From Gordonibacter faecis (GTDB lineage Bacteria > Actinomycetota > Coriobacteriia > Coriobacteriales > Eggerthellaceae), in contig NZ_JASJEU010000018.1 of assembly GCF_030077735.1 (NCBI RefSeq), positions 1 to 64,000 on the forward strand: a stretch of DNA of 64,000 bases, written 5' to 3'. The notes under the pieces are model-generated. The model had not been told where the DNA came from, did not search any database, and saw only the letters and a list, made by a program, of their open reading frames with translations. The translations under genes and the position numbers were made by a program. Below are positions 42,901 through 55,400 of the stretch, piece after piece. Every line of letters starts with the position of its first letter. Position 1 is the first letter of the stretch.

Positions 42901-45048
42901 ATAACTCAATTTCCGACATCTCAGCGGCTGGCAACACTTCCACCGGGCGGCTCGCGCGAGCGAGTTCTTGACCATCAAGGAAAAGGGTTACTGTTACTTC
43001 TGAGCTACCTTTTGCCTTGCCGGCTGCGGTGCCGTCGGAGGCAACAGATAGGGGTGCGGCGGCGTAGGAGAAAGACAACTCGCAGCCTTCGGGGGCTTCG
43101 CAGATTCCTCCTTCGAAGAGGTTGGCTTGTTGACCGACCTCCAACTGAAGGGGTTCTTCGGGGAGGGTCAGGCCGTAGGGCAGCAGGTGGTTGTTGTTGG
43201 CCAAGAGGCCCAGGTTCCAGGGGTAGGTGCCATCTTCGTTATAGGGGCAGTAGATGGAGACGTTTGTGCAGGTGGCGAGGGCGTCTTCGGCTACTTGGGG
43301 CTCGCCGAGAGACACCACGCGGGTGAGGCTCTCGCAGGCGGCGAAGGCGCGCGGGCCTATGGTTGCGACGCTGGCGGGCAGCCACACGTCCGTGAGGGCG
43401 GTGGCTTCGAAGGCACGCTCGCCGATGACCTGCAGGCCGTCGGGAAATTCGACGCTTGCCAGGTTGGCACAGCCGGCGAAGGCAGCCTCGCCAAGAGAGG
43501 TCACGGTGGCCGGCAGCTTCACGCTAGCAAGCGAGGCGCGGTTCGCGAAGGCGTTTGCGGCCACGGTGCTCACGCGGTACGACACGCCGTTGATCTCGGC
43601 GGACGTGGGAATCTCTACCTCGGCGGCGGGATCTTCCGCACCTTCCCAGGCAACCGCAAGGGTGTAATCATCAAGCAAGGTGAACGCGAGGCCGCTAGCG
43701 GCGTTGGGGTTCTCGGTGTCGGAGCCGTTGGCGTGCGGGCGCGTGGTCGCGCCGGGAGCGGCGGGTTCGGCAAAGTGCTGGAAGCCCGCCTTCTCCCACA
43801 CGGCCTTGCGCGCGGCGTAGTCCTCTCCCGCTGGCAGCGCCACCACAGCGGACGTCTTGGCTTCGTCGGCGAACGCGGTGGGGTCGATTTCGCGCACCGT
43901 GCCCAGAGCAGTGATGGACGCGAGGTTCTTACAACCCGCCAGCGCATCCGTGCCGATGCTTTCCGTTTCCGCAGGCAGAACCACTGCCGCGCCCGCGGCC
44001 GGCGGGCACACGAGCAGCGTCTTCAAGTCGCTGCTAAACAGCATCCCATCGTGCGTTGAGAGTGCGGCGCCGCCGTCCCCTACGCGGACGGACGATAACC
44101 TCGGGCATCGGGAAAAAGCCGAGGCGGGGACAGTACTCGTCCGACCAGGGATAACGGCGGCGCCCTCCTTGTCCTCGGGAATGGACAGGAGTTGCGAGAG
44201 GTCTTTGGTGAACAGCATGTCGTCGTGCGAGGCGAAGGTTTCGCTCGTGGAGCTGACGGTGATGGATGCGAGCGAGGTGCAGCCGGTGAAGGCGTCGGTG
44301 TCGACTTCGCGCACGGCGGCGGGCAGCGACACGGAGGTGAGTTCCGGGCAGCGTGCGAAGGCGCGCGGGCCGATGGCGACCACGTCGTAGGTGGTGGTGC
44401 CACTGGTGACAAGCGCGGGCAGCGCCAGGTCGCCCGTGGGCGGCGTGGCGGAGGCGTCCGTGAGTTTGACGGAGGTGCCGTCGGCGCGCACTTCGAACAC
44501 GAGGCCGTCGGCGACAATGGAAGTTATGGTGTCTGCGGCGCCCTCCGTTGGCAGCGGAACCGTGCCCGCCACCTGGCCCGACGCGGTGCCGGGGCCTGCG
44601 GTAGACGCGGAGGGGGCGTTGTTGTTTGTTGAAGGCTGCGGGTTGAGCTGCACCTGCTGGGTGAGTTGCCCACTGGTAGAGTTGCCTGAGTTTGGGGAGG
44701 AAGGTTCGCCGGAGTTCGTGGCGTTGCCGGGGGCTCCTGCGGTTCCGGATTCGCCGGCATTTCCAGCGTTGCCGGGGGTTCCCGTTCCGGCGTTGTCGGC
44801 ATTGCCGGCGTTGCCTAACCCGCCAGCTTCGCCAGATACGCCACCATGGGCGTCGGAAGGATTGTTTTCTTCGCTTAGAGGCTTAAAATGCCCCCCCCCC
44901 CCGACAGGTTTTGGGTTTGGGAGGCGGGGTCGGCCGCAAAGGCACGACCCGAGGCGGCGCCCGCGGGCACCAACCCGGCCGACAGGGCTAGCGACAGCGC
45001 AAAAGCGCACGTCACCCTGCCGAACCGCGAGGTTCGGTTTTTACACAT
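36944..45048 (-). CDS. Giant BspA-like LRR protein 2 (phase-OFF by G-tract)
   Basis: ATG 45048 (after GGAGTAAAGGGAC) opens a signal peptide, FGRVTCAFALSLALSAG..., with a likely cleavage at AFAAD. Residue 51 is followed by 12 G on the coding strand (44891-44902), and the frame then stops at 44875 after 57 residues. One more G (13), or 10, would join it to a 2,688-codon open frame, giving about 2,701 residues. That frame has LRR_5 blocks, a BIG-like domain, at least four Listeria-Bacteroides repeats (TYNVTYQTNGGSA...GYIFGGWF type), two more LRR_5 blocks, two DUF285 modules with InlB-like tails, and the shared C-terminal domain. The body has no other frameshift, which argues for a switch and against decay. 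Confidence 0.88.
44891..44902 (-). repeat. Homopolymer G12 switch in BspA-like gene 2
   Basis: Twelve C on the plus strand (G on the coding strand) lie directly after the signal-peptide codons. The total distance from ATG 45048 to the stop codon is 8,105 bases, one short of a multiple of three, so G13 or G10 restores the frame. The position and length are typical of slipped-strand phase variation. Confidence 0.85.
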
Positions 45049-45240
45049 CTTCTTGTCCCTTTACTCCTCTGCGTCCCATTTCCCGATAGGACGCGTTTCC
45101 CGAGTAGCGCGCACCCCGAAAGGTGCGGCATGCCCGGCATCCTAGCACGCGCAAGCCGCGCGCGCAGAGCGCAAAGGAGCCCCCTCCCCCGCCACCAACC
45201 TGCCAAGAAACCCTCGTTACCGCAGGTAGAATATATTCCA
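45049..45240 (-). promoter_or_regulatory. Promoter and leader of BspA-like gene 2
   Basis: A TAGGAT -10 (45139-45144) with upstream TGC aligns with TACTAT in the other copies. The -35 position (45161-45166) reads TGCGCG instead of TTCACA, so this promoter may be weaker. A leader hairpin GCGTCC (45071-45076) with GGACGC (45089-45094) has the loop CATTTCCCGATA. The distal motif ACCGCAGGTAGAATATATT starts at 45219. Confidence 0.65.
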
Positions 45241-45432
45241 CACACTGTCGAAGAGGACTTTTGAGAAGCCCCTAATTCTCCACTATTTCTACATATAATC
45301 TGTGCATCAAGAAGTGAGATAGCCAACTAGGCAAATTGGCTTAACACGAATGAGTAATATGTTATTCATTTCCAACCACCACAACCATCGCGGCGAGTGA
45401 TAATATGACTAAAATGGTCAAAGGAGAGCCGA

Positions 45433-46017
45433 TTGAGTAAGCGCACCGAAAAAGTTGATATTGAATACATCAACTCCGAAGCGTATAGGTGCGCCTTCGA
45501 TTTTTTCGAAGATGCGACGCTTGGAGATGTTATTTGCGAGGTAGCACGCGAAATGCTCAAGCATCGCACTGGTACCTCGCTGGAGGATTTTGCGGCAATA
45601 AGCATTAGTAAAAAACACGTTGTGACACGGCTTGTTTCTTCCAAAACGCATAACGAAGCAGTTCTAACAAATGAAAATAGACGCGCAATGAGTGTGGCTA
45701 AACGTGGTGACTTGGTAACGATTCACAACCATCCCGAAAACATGCCACCCAGCTCTGCTGATTTTCGTTTATGCCTCGTACGCTCCGTACGGTACGGCAT
45801 TATTGCAGGTCACAATGGGAGCGTGGTTAGATATCGTATTGTAGATCGCGAAAAATTTCTGATGGCTGTCGAAAGTCGAACCATGAAAGAACTCGATGGA
45901 TTCATACTTCGGAACGTGGTATATTACGGCACAAGGATTGGAGATGCTTATATTTCATCAATGCTTGAAAGGAGGTTTGGAGTATCTTATGAACGGATCG
46001 ACACCTATGATGAATGA
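45433..46017 (+). CDS. JAB/JAMM-domain protein (possible metalloprotease)
   Basis: A 194-residue protein with a JAMM-like motif IHNHPENMPPSSADF (H-x-H-P...S-x2-D) at about residues 97-111; a Glu that could complete the site is in THNEAVL upstream. JAB proteins cleave isopeptide or peptide bonds of ubiquitin-like tags, or act in phage and defence contexts. The start is TTG 45433 after AAGGAG. The gene is on the opposite strand to the BspA-like genes and visibly AT-richer than its surroundings, suggesting transfer. It overlaps a small downstream gene. Partner and substrate are unknown. Confidence 0.75.
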   Translation: MSKRTEKVDIEYINSEAYRCAFDFFEDATLGDVICEVAREMLKHRTGTSLEDFAAISISKKHVVTRLVSSKTHNEAVLTNENRRAMSVAKRGDLVTIHNHPENMPPSSADFRLCLVRSVRYGIIAGHNGSVVRYRIVDREKFLMAVESRTMKELDGFILRNVVYYGTRIGDAYISSMLERRFGVSYERIDTYDE

Positions 46018-46162
46018 GTTTAGGGAAATTTTTGACGCGGATATGTTTGATTCGGAGGATAGCCTCCATCTTCCTGAACTCTCTTTGGAACAGACTGAAG
46101 GCCTTGAGCCTGATCCTGAACTTGTCGCCCTCATTGAAGAGGCACAAAAGGCTGTAGCTTAA
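45989..46162 (+). CDS. Small acidic protein coupled to JAB-domain gene
   Basis: A 57-residue acidic protein (MNGSTPMMNEFREIFDADMF..., ending EEAQKAVA), rich in Glu, Asp and Leu and probably helical. A strong GAAAGGAGG lies at 45967-45975, inside the JAB gene, with an ATG at 45989 and a second possible start at 46007. It overlaps the JAB gene by 29 bases, so the two are coupled. Such pairs suggest a modulator, antitoxin or substrate of the larger protein, but no family is recognised. Confidence 0.65.
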   Translation: MNGSTPMMNEFREIFDADMFDSEDSLHLPELSLEQTEGLEPDPELVALIEEAQKAVA

Positions 46163-46177
46163 TTAACCAAGGAAACT

Positions 46178-46203
46178 AAAAGCCCACTTCGGTGGGCTTT
46201 TTT
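46178..46203 (+). terminator. Terminator of the JAB cassette
   Basis: AAAAGCCCAC-TTCG-GTGGGCTTTT followed by further T is a textbook rho-independent terminator, 15 bases after the stop codon of the small acidic gene. Confidence 0.95.
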
Positions 46204-46276
46204 GGTATCTGACTCACTATCCGAAAGACATCATCTGACTAGCGATTTTCCGCAACACGATCGTATTATGACGCCT

Positions 46277-46311
46277 CCTTATTTCAGGTTATGGCATAAC
46301 CTGAAATAAGG
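46277..46311. repeat. Perfect 16-bp palindrome with 3-base spacer
   Basis: CCTTATTTCAGGTTAT (46277-46292), GGC, ATAACCTGAAATAAGG (46296-46311). It is AT-rich and lies between two terminators, so it is not needed as one. It could be an operator, a recombination site or a mobile-element remnant at the edge of the JAB cassette. Confidence 0.85.
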
Positions 46312-46386
46312 ATCAGCGCTATTTCGGGATATCGTGCAAAAAGCGGAGTGTAAGTTAGGTTTTGAGGTGTGGGGCACAAAGATTGT

Positions 46387-46412
46387 CCCCGCCTGCGAGA
46401 AGGCAGGCGGGG
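46387..46412 (-). terminator. Terminator-like hairpin after BspA-like gene 3
   Basis: CCCCGCCTGC (46387-46396) pairs perfectly with GCAGGCGGGG (46403-46412), with a six-base loop. ACAATCTTTG follows on the minus strand, a weak U-tract. It is ten bases after the stop codon. Confidence 0.75.
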
Positions 46413-46421
46413 AGAGATTTG

Positions 46422-49400
46422 CTATTTGGCTAGTTCGAAGGTGAAGGTTATGTCGGCTAGGCCGGTGGAGAGGCCGTCGCGGTGGAAGAGGACGTCGGCG
46501 GGGTTCAGGCCTTCTACGTCGATGGAGCAATCCAGCACGCCAGGGGTTGCGACGCCCGTTGCGGTGGGGATGGTGAAGGTATCATCTCGCGTTGGCCTGG
46601 AAATCCCTCCATCCAGAAAAATGACCAGTGTTCCCTTCCCTATTGGCGGCCTCATTACCAGAGACAGATCCGCAAGAGCGCTCGGTTTTACTGCGGTGTC
46701 GGCCTCGATGTTGGGGGTAGCTACCGCCTGAGACACCCACACGGGAGCGGCGGTCTGAGACGTCAGTCGCAGGGGCGCTTTGGTGATAGTGCCCGACGCG
46801 TCAACCGTGATCTTAGCGGAGGCGGGCGCCGTTGCCTTCAGGATGGGAGCGGTGAAGCGCGCGTACAGCGTCATGGTTGGTGTGTTCGGCTCGATTGTGG
46901 TGCCGAACACCACCTCTTTACCTTCCCCATCGAACCAGCCCTCGAAGGCCACGCCGTAACGCGATGCCAGCTGCGGGTCGACCAGCGTGCTGCCTCGCGC
47001 CACCACCACGCTTTGCCACAGCGTGTAATTGGAGTTGCCGGTAGTATCGGGGATCATGAAGTTTACTGTGCAGGTGCCCTCAGGCATGCTCGTGCCACCA
47101 TTGGTAACCACCAGATTGCGCTTATAGTTATCCTTCCAGTAGGCCTCCGCCGCAGTCGCATCGCCGCCATCGACGGAGAGTTTAGCCAGATCGGAGCCTG
47201 CATAGTAAGTGGTAACCTCAGTGGCATCAGCAGCAGGGGCAAACAGAGTCTCCACGCCTGAAACGCCCTGCAGCCCCGTCAGGTCAAGGGATGCTGGCAG
47301 CGAAGTTAGCGATGAGCAGCTTTCAAACATGTTAAAAACAGTAGCGACGCGGGATAAATCTCCAATAGAGAATCCCTCAGGCAGTGTCGCAAGCGTCGCG
47401 CATCTGGAGAACATGAACGAGAGATCGATCTTCTTTTCCTGGTTAGTGCTTGCTGGAATGGTAAACCCAGCCGGCAGCGAGGTTAAAGCCGCGCAACCCC
47501 CGAACATGGCTGATGCGTTAGAGAGGCCCTCTGGCAGCAAGAACGAACTCGGCAGCTGCTTTAACTTCGAGCAATTCCAGAACAGATAGTGTGCATTGTT
47601 CACCCCTTCTGGCAAGGCAAAACCTTCCGGAAGAGACTCAAGTTCGAAGTTCTCGCCGAAGATGATGACAGCCTCTTTAAGGTGCGGCGGAAGTTTGAAC
47701 CCGTCAGGCAGGGTTTTGAGTTTGCACCTTCTAAACGTACCTGTCATATCGGTGACCGAATCGGGCAGCGTAAAAGTTTCCGGAAGGGCAGTGAGCGACG
47801 TGCACACATTAAACGTATGGTCGAGTGACACCGTGCCCTCGGGCACGTACACCCCATCAAGGCTTGTCAGCTTTTGCATTCCAGAGAACCAATAGTCCAT
47901 GTCTCCAGACACTCCATCGTCACCACCAACAAGGAGGCCGTCACTCATCTGGACTTTTTCAACCTGCGCCCTAAACGGCGACCAGTAGCCAGTCGTTGGA
48001 GAGCTATGAGCATTGCTAGGAGTCTGGAACAGCTTCTTTATTTTCGCGCCAGGCACGGTGGCCTCAATCTTCAGGACATGGGTGTCCTGGTCGTACAACC
48101 ACTGCGCTCCCTGACCCTCGGTGCCGTCGGGATTGATGGTGGGTAGCGTGCCGCCGGTTGTTTCGTAGAGTGCGTAGAGGTAGATGTCCTCGCCGAGTGT
48201 TAGCGGGAATGTGGCGGGATTCGTGCATTCCTCGTTCAGATACCAGCCTTTGAAGGTTTGGAAGGCACGGGGTGCAGCGGATGGCTCAACAGTAATGATG
48301 TTGCTTTTGTTCGCGTACAACCTCTTCCACACCGTGGGATAGGCACCCGCGTCATCGGGCAGCCTCAGGCTAGCGATGTGCTGGCGATTAGAGTCATCGG
48401 CCTTCACGATGGTGCGGTGCTGCGCGCTCCAATCCTCAATCAGGGCAATCTCTTCATTGCTCGCGGGGAAATACGTTGGCAGTGGATCGGGATCTGGCTT
48501 CAGCGATGACCCATCCTTGAACCCGAATACGTCCCATCCCTGCTTCAGATTTTTCCGCAATTCGCCGTCCGCAGGCATCTTGATGACATTCTCAAACAGA
48601 TGCGCAGGGAGCGCCGTCAGTTTGGGGCAAGTATAAAACATGAATTTCATATCGGAAGCCGTCGAGGGAATTTTGAAATCCTCGGGAAGCGTCGTAAGGT
48701 TTTTACAATACGCAAACATTGAGTTAAAGTACGCCAAGTTTTCATGCAGCTTGAAGCCTTCAGGAAGAGTGTTGATACTCGTTCCGTAGAACAGGCACCA
48801 GGTTGCGTCAATTGTCGTTGGCAAAACAAAGTCATCAGGCAAAGTAGCGAGACCTGCGCAACCTTGGAGCATTCCTCCAATATCTTTTAGCTCCACCGCT
48901 CCATCAAAGAAACCCTGCGAAAGTGTTTGCAGTCCAGTATTGTAGTAAAAGAGCCAACGTGCACTGACGCAGTTCTCCGGGAAGAAGAACCCTTTGTCGA
49001 TGGTTGTGAGGTTTGTCATTCTCTTGAACCATGAGGTCATATCCTGAGCTCTGACCTTGCGCTCCATGCGAAGGGAATACACGTCGTTAAGATACGGCTC
49101 CCAATATTTATCCGCTTGCACGTCGTATTTGAACCCAAGATTGGCAACCGAGCTGCCGTTTTCGCACGCGATGTGGAGGGCGCCGTCGGTGGCGATGCCC
49201 CACCAGGCGTCTTGACCCTTGGTGACATCGGGGTTTTCGGTGGGCAGGATGCCTTCGTCTGTGTCCTTACCGCCGTGCTTGGCCCACTTGGCATAGAGCG
49301 TGGTTGCTCCTGTGACGGGACGCGAGAAGTCGAATGCCTCAAGGCAATCTTCGTCAGCGAACCAGCCAATGAACCCGTAGCCGAGCTTTTGCAGCGTGCC

Positions 49401-52400
49401 CAGGTCGGGCACCAAACCGTCTCCCGTTGTGAACGCAGAGGCTGACGTTTCGAACACGTTCGTATCCGGATTCATCACCTTATACTCAACCGGATACAAT
49501 CCCTTATCAGCTGCCCCCTCACCTGTTGTAATGAGCGTACGGTTCTGGCTGGTCCAGTCGTAGTTGAGAACGGTTTCGTTACTTCCCGCGTAGTAGGCGG
49601 GAATGCGCGCACCGCCTTCGGCAATGTCGCAGAAGAACATGTTGGCAGGATCAGTAAGCACCTCAGCTTGAAGTTCCATATCCGCAGGCAGCGACGTCAG
49701 CTGGGTACACCCCTCGAACATATTCGCATAACCTGCATCACCCCAAGTGGCTGGCTTTGTCGCTAGTACTGAGAAACCATCAGGCAGCGCAGCGAGAGAA
49801 GAGCACCCCGCGAACATATGGTTAACGTCAGTTACTTTCTGGGGAATAGTGAACCCTCTCGGAAGGGAGCGCAACTGCGGGCAGTTGTAGAACATATAAT
49901 CAGAATGCTCAGTCGACTCAGGAAGCAAGAAACCATCAGGCAGCGCCACTAACGCAGTATTGGCGAACATACCCGCAGGGTTCTTGAAGCCTTCAGGCAA
50001 GCGGAAGTTTGTCGGAAGCGCCTCGAAAGGAAGGCCATTAAACATATCGCTCGCCTCCGACAGCGTCGAAGGAAGGGAGAATCCTTCAGGAAGCGCGCGC
50101 AAGTTCGTATCAGTAAACATATCCATTGCATTGGTAACGCCCTCGGGAATGGTAAATCCATCCGGCAGAGACTCCAGCGCATAGCAGTAGTAGAACAGAA
50201 ACTTAGTCGAGTTCACGCCCCGGGGAATAGAGAACTCGGACACATCAGTAAGTGACTCAGCGCCCGCGAACCAACAGTTGACGTTATTTGCGCGCAACGA
50301 TGGTGTCATGGAGACACGGGTAATGTTTTTGCGATAGTCCAACCAGTGACCCGAGATTTTCGACGGATCCTTCCGATGCGCAAGACTCCAGTCTAAATTA
50401 TCGACTTTGCCAGCGCCGCGAAGATACAGCGTGCCATCATCGGGGAGCGACCAAGCAGCCGAGCCCGTGCCAGCCACGCAGGGCAGCGTACCACCCAATG
50501 TCCCCGGCGATAGCTTGCCGTAGATAGTGGTGTTTGCGTTGAAGAGCTTCGAGAAGTCCACCCGCTGCGTACATTCCGGATCGGTGTACCACAGGGTGAA
50601 CACCATACCAGGGCGCGAGGGAACATAAGCAGGTTCGGCAAGCAGGCCGGAAGCGTCGGTATGCACAGCCGACCAGAACATTCCTTCGCCCGCTTCGCCT
50701 GCAGTTTTTATATTGAGCGTAATGGTGCTCGCGCCCTCGGGCCTATTCGCTGGCGTAATGAGGGTGCGGTTCAGCACAGACCACCACTCGTCCGATTGCC
50801 TCAGGAGTACCGAATCGTTACCAGCGTAATAGAGCGGCATTGATGTATCACTGTAAAAGATTCGCTCCGAGCTGGCGGTCTGAGGCATGCTAAATTTCTC
50901 AGGAAGTGAAGCCAGACTGTTGCAGCGCCTGAACATATAAGATGCCTCTGTGACCGTTTCGGGGATCTTAAAATCTGCTGGCAAACTGGCAAGGCTGGAA
51001 CACTCTTCAAAAAGAGATGTTACATCCTGCACGTTATCAGGAAAAACAAAGTTTGAGGGTACTTCTGTAAGCGATGTCCATCCTCGGAAAAAACCAGCCA
51101 TTTGCTCGACAGTTGACGGGATATGAAAACTTGCCGGAAGCCCGGTCAAATTTGGATTATAGCCAAACAAATAGCCGCAGTTTTTTATGCCTTCGGGCAA
51201 ATTAAACCAATCAGGAATTGATTTAAGCGATAAACATTTATTAAATAAGGCATTTATAACTTCGATATTCTGAGGAAATGATAATTCTGCTGGAATCGAG
51301 GTAATACCCGTTTCAGCAAACATGTTGTTCGCATCTGTCACTCCATCAGGTATTTTTGCAGCCCGCGAGATATCTACCAAGTTCGGCATGCTTCGAAACC
51401 AGCACGCTGTAGATGTATCAACGGATGCGATGCCTGTCGTGTCAACAGCGGTTACCAACAAACGAACGGGTCCCCAATATTGGGTGTTCATTTCTGCGCC
51501 CTTGTAGTCCCATGCAAGGTTCGCGATCTTTTCGATGCTGTGGATGGTGAGCGTGCCGTCGCTGGAGAGCGTCCAACCAGCTTTTTCCTCATTGGTATTG
51601 GGAGAACCAGGGATGTCATTTGCCAGAGGCAAGGGTCCACCCATGGGCGAGAACTTTGAGAAGCCGTAACCTTCCCACTCTCTTTTCATATCTTCGTACG
51701 TTTCACTTCCATCTTTGGACTTGGCAGGTAGCACGATGGTTGCGCCGTCCCTGGTTGCAGGATCGAACACTGCTAGCGAAGTCGATTTCAGGGCATCAGC
51801 CAAGTGCGACAGAGAGCTGGACGCATGTATGGTTAAGATATTCGAGCATCCTTGAAAAACCTCATTTTCAACGACAGTCAATTTCGAAGGCAGCGAAAGA
51901 CTACTTGCATTCACGCAGTCCAAGAATGCATGAATACCAAGACTTTCCAAATTCTCGGGAAGATTGACCTGCGTGAGGCCGGTACCTTTAAACGCCGCAT
52001 ATTCCACACGCTTCACCGTCGCTGGAAAGTCGAAAGATTTGAGTGCTGCACAATTGATAAAGCTCTGATCACCAACAACTTCAAGCTTTGAGTGAGCGCC
52101 AATTTCAACTGTATCCAATTTTTTACAATTGAGAAAGGCTGCACGACGCAAGATACGAAGGCTATCTGGCAGCACCACATGTGTTAGGGATGCGCAGTTA
52201 CTAAAGGCGTCCGACTCCATCACCTCAAGAACAGAATCTTGTTCAACAATCACTTCTTTAAGTGCCTTGCACCTGGAGAAGGCATGTACCCCCACGGTGC
52301 GGATCGTTTTTGGCAAAACCAAACGTTCAAGATCTGACGCAGAGTGGAAAGCGCCAGGTTCCACTTCAGAGACCTCACGTAGGAGTCCTCCAATTTCATA

Positions 52401-55400
52401 ACTTTCAGGAATACGAAAGTCGCCAACAACAAGCAAAGGGTCGATGGCACCCACAGAAAGCGTGCCATCCTCCTTAAGACAAAACTTCAAACCAGATGCT
52501 TCGTCGTATACTTTCTCGACCCACAAAGCGCGAAGCTCCAAATTATCCGTTATCGGATCATTGAAGTTCCATTTAACATCGCTACCAACAACATACCAAC
52601 CTTCCAGGCCATACCCATCCCGCGAGATCGAGGGCATATCCATAGGTTTGCCTTGGGGAACAGAAAGTTGCATAGTGGCCGGATATCCACCCGCCGCGTC
52701 AAACACCACGTTATACGTAGCATCGGAGTTTTCTTGCTCCACGATGTTTTTAAGCAAGAAATCCGACCCTGAGTTTATCCAGGTCTCCTTATCACCAGCG
52801 GGAACTTGCACTTCAGTCTGAAAAGGAACAGTACGGTAGAAAGAGGTAGTAGAAAAGGTAGTAACATTGCCTAGCACATTGATGGTTTCAAGGGCTGTAC
52901 AGCTGTCGAAAAGATAATCAGGTAGAGCAGTTACTCCCTGCCCTAATGTGACCTGACGCAAAGCGCAGTTGTAGAGGAACAATCCCTCACCAAGAGAAGT
53001 AACAGAATTTGGTATGGTAAGTGACTTAAGGCTCATATTTCCTGCAAGAGCATTTTGCTCCAAGGTGGTTACGCCTTCAGGAATCTCGACGTACGTCAGA
53101 TTTTCGCAATTGTAGACGGCGCGATAGCCAAATGATTCAAGGCGTGAGTCTGCAGCAAACGTGAGAGAGGTTAGGTTTCCGAAATCATTGAATCCACGCT
53201 CAGCAATACGCGCGACGGAATACTCAACCCCGCTGTTGGTAACTGTGGCAGGAATCACCACATCACCCGGACCGTCCAGGTTGCGTTCGCCAATTCTTAC
53301 AGCCGCTACTTCTACGGATGGGGTATCACTTGCAAGGATCGTGAAGATAAGCATCTGACCTGATGGAACGCGCTGTTGGAATGACTCGCCGGTGGTGAGT
53401 GCTGCGGTAAGAGAGATGTTGGACTCGTCCTCAAGGGAGAGATTTGCAAGAGCAGCGTCGTTGGCGGGTACTTCGTTTGAGGTCAACGTGTGGGTTTCGT
53501 TGATGTGTGGAGTGTCGTTGGTTGAGTCTTGTTCGGAGCTGGAAGAATCGGGAGTGGCAGGCACCGGAGATTCGAGTGCCTCAGGCGGCTCGGGAGCGGC
53601 CGTTACTTCTACCGTGCGGGTGGCGCGGGTTAGTTCTTGATTGTTGAGGGTGAGGGTTGCGGTGACCTCGGAGGTGCCTTCGGCTTTGGCGGTGGTGGTG
53701 CCTTGCTCGTCAACCGAGAGGGGCTTGGCGGCGTAGGAGAAGGAAAGCTCCACGGGACTCGGAGCTTCACAGGTGCCACCTTCGAAGAGGTTGGCTTGCT
53801 GGCCTACTTCGAGACTGAGGGGTTCTTCGGAAAAGGCCAGGCCGTAGGGCAGCAAGTGGTTGTTGTTGGCGAGAAGGCCTAGGTTCCAGGGGTAGGTGCC
53901 TTCTGCATTGTAGGGGCAGTAGACGGAGAGGTTGGCGCAGCTCGCGAGGGCGTCGTCGGCCACTTCGGGGGTGCCTAGGGTCACAATGCGCGTTAGTGAA
54001 TCGCTAGAGGCGAAAGCTCGCGGTCCGATGAATTGTACGCTCGCAGGGAGCCAAATGTTTGTGAGGCTCGTGGCTTCGAAGGCGCGCTCGCCTATTTCGA
54101 ACAGATTCCCGGAGAGTTGAATGTCAGTGAGGTTGGCACATCCTGCGAAAGCGGTTTCACCGATGATAGAGATGCTTGTAGGGAGCTTCACGCTCGTGAG
54201 TGAGCCGCGGTTGGCGAAAGCGTTGGCGGCAATGGTTGAGACGCGGTAGGAAACGCCGTTGATCTCGGCGGATGCGGGGATTTCGAGGTTGGGCATGGGG
54301 TCTTCGGCACCTTCCCAGGTGACTGAGAGGGTGTAGTCATCAAGCAGCGTGAACATGAGGCCGCTTGCAGTTTCAGCGTCGGCTTCCGGGCGTGATGTTG
54401 CGCCTGGTTCGGCAGTTTCGGCGAAGTGTTGGAAGCCGACTTGTTCCCAGACGGCTTTGCTCTCCCTTGCTGGGAGGGCAACTTTGGCAGTAGCTATGAC
54501 TTCTTCGGTGAAGGCCGTCGCGTCGATCTCGCGCACATTCCCGAGTGCGGTGATTGAGGTCAGGTCTTTGCAGCCGGCGAGGGCATACTCGCCGATAGTC
54601 TCAGTCTCAGCAGGTAGCACGACGGCGTTCCCGATAGCCGGCGGGCAGGAAACGAGGGTCTTGAGGTCTTTTGAGAAAAGCATCCCATTGAGCGTGGTAA
54701 ATGCGGCGCTGCCATCCCCGGCAGTGAGTGAGGAGCCCATAAGATAGCATCGGGACAATGCCTGGGCGGGAACAGTAGTAGTAGAACCGGGGATGTTGGC
54801 AGCACCCTCCATGCCCTCGGGAATGAGCAGGAGACGCGAGTAGTCTTTGGTGAAGAGCATGCCATTGTGCGAGGCGAAGGCCTCGCTCTTGGCGCTCACG
54901 GCGATTGATTTGAGAGAAGAGCAACCAGCAACTGCGTCGGGGTCCACCTCGCGCAGGGTTGCCGGGAGCGACACGGAGGTGAGTTCCGAGCACTTCGCGA
55001 ACGCATCCTTCGCGATGGAAGTTACCTCGTAGGTGGAGGTACCGCTGGTGATGGATGCCGGAACCAACAAGTCGCCCTTGGGCGGTGTCGCAGCCGAACC
55101 CACAAGGGTCGCGGTTTTGGTGGTGTCGTCGATTTTGAAAACAAAACCATCGCTTACGATAGACACCGCATTGGCATCAGCCGGCAACACGACTGTGCCA
55201 GCTACCTGGCCGGACACATCAGAAGTACCCGCAGCTTGCGCAGGAGTACTTTCGTTTTTGTTTTCGTTGGAAGGTTGGTCGAGTGGGACCTGTTGGGAGA
55301 ACTGAGCAGTATCACCACTCGAGTTCGAAGAATCAGTAACTTCCTCCACGCCAGAAGCGTCAGAGGTTTCCGGGGCTAGAGGCTCAGAAAGCCCCCCCCC

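Noticed and set aside
36944..45010. Start at 45010 for BspA-like gene 2
   Set aside because: That frame begins with an alternative codon inside the signal-peptide region read in the wrong frame, giving no secretion signal. The frame from ATG 45048 matches the other two genes and is joined by a G-tract change.
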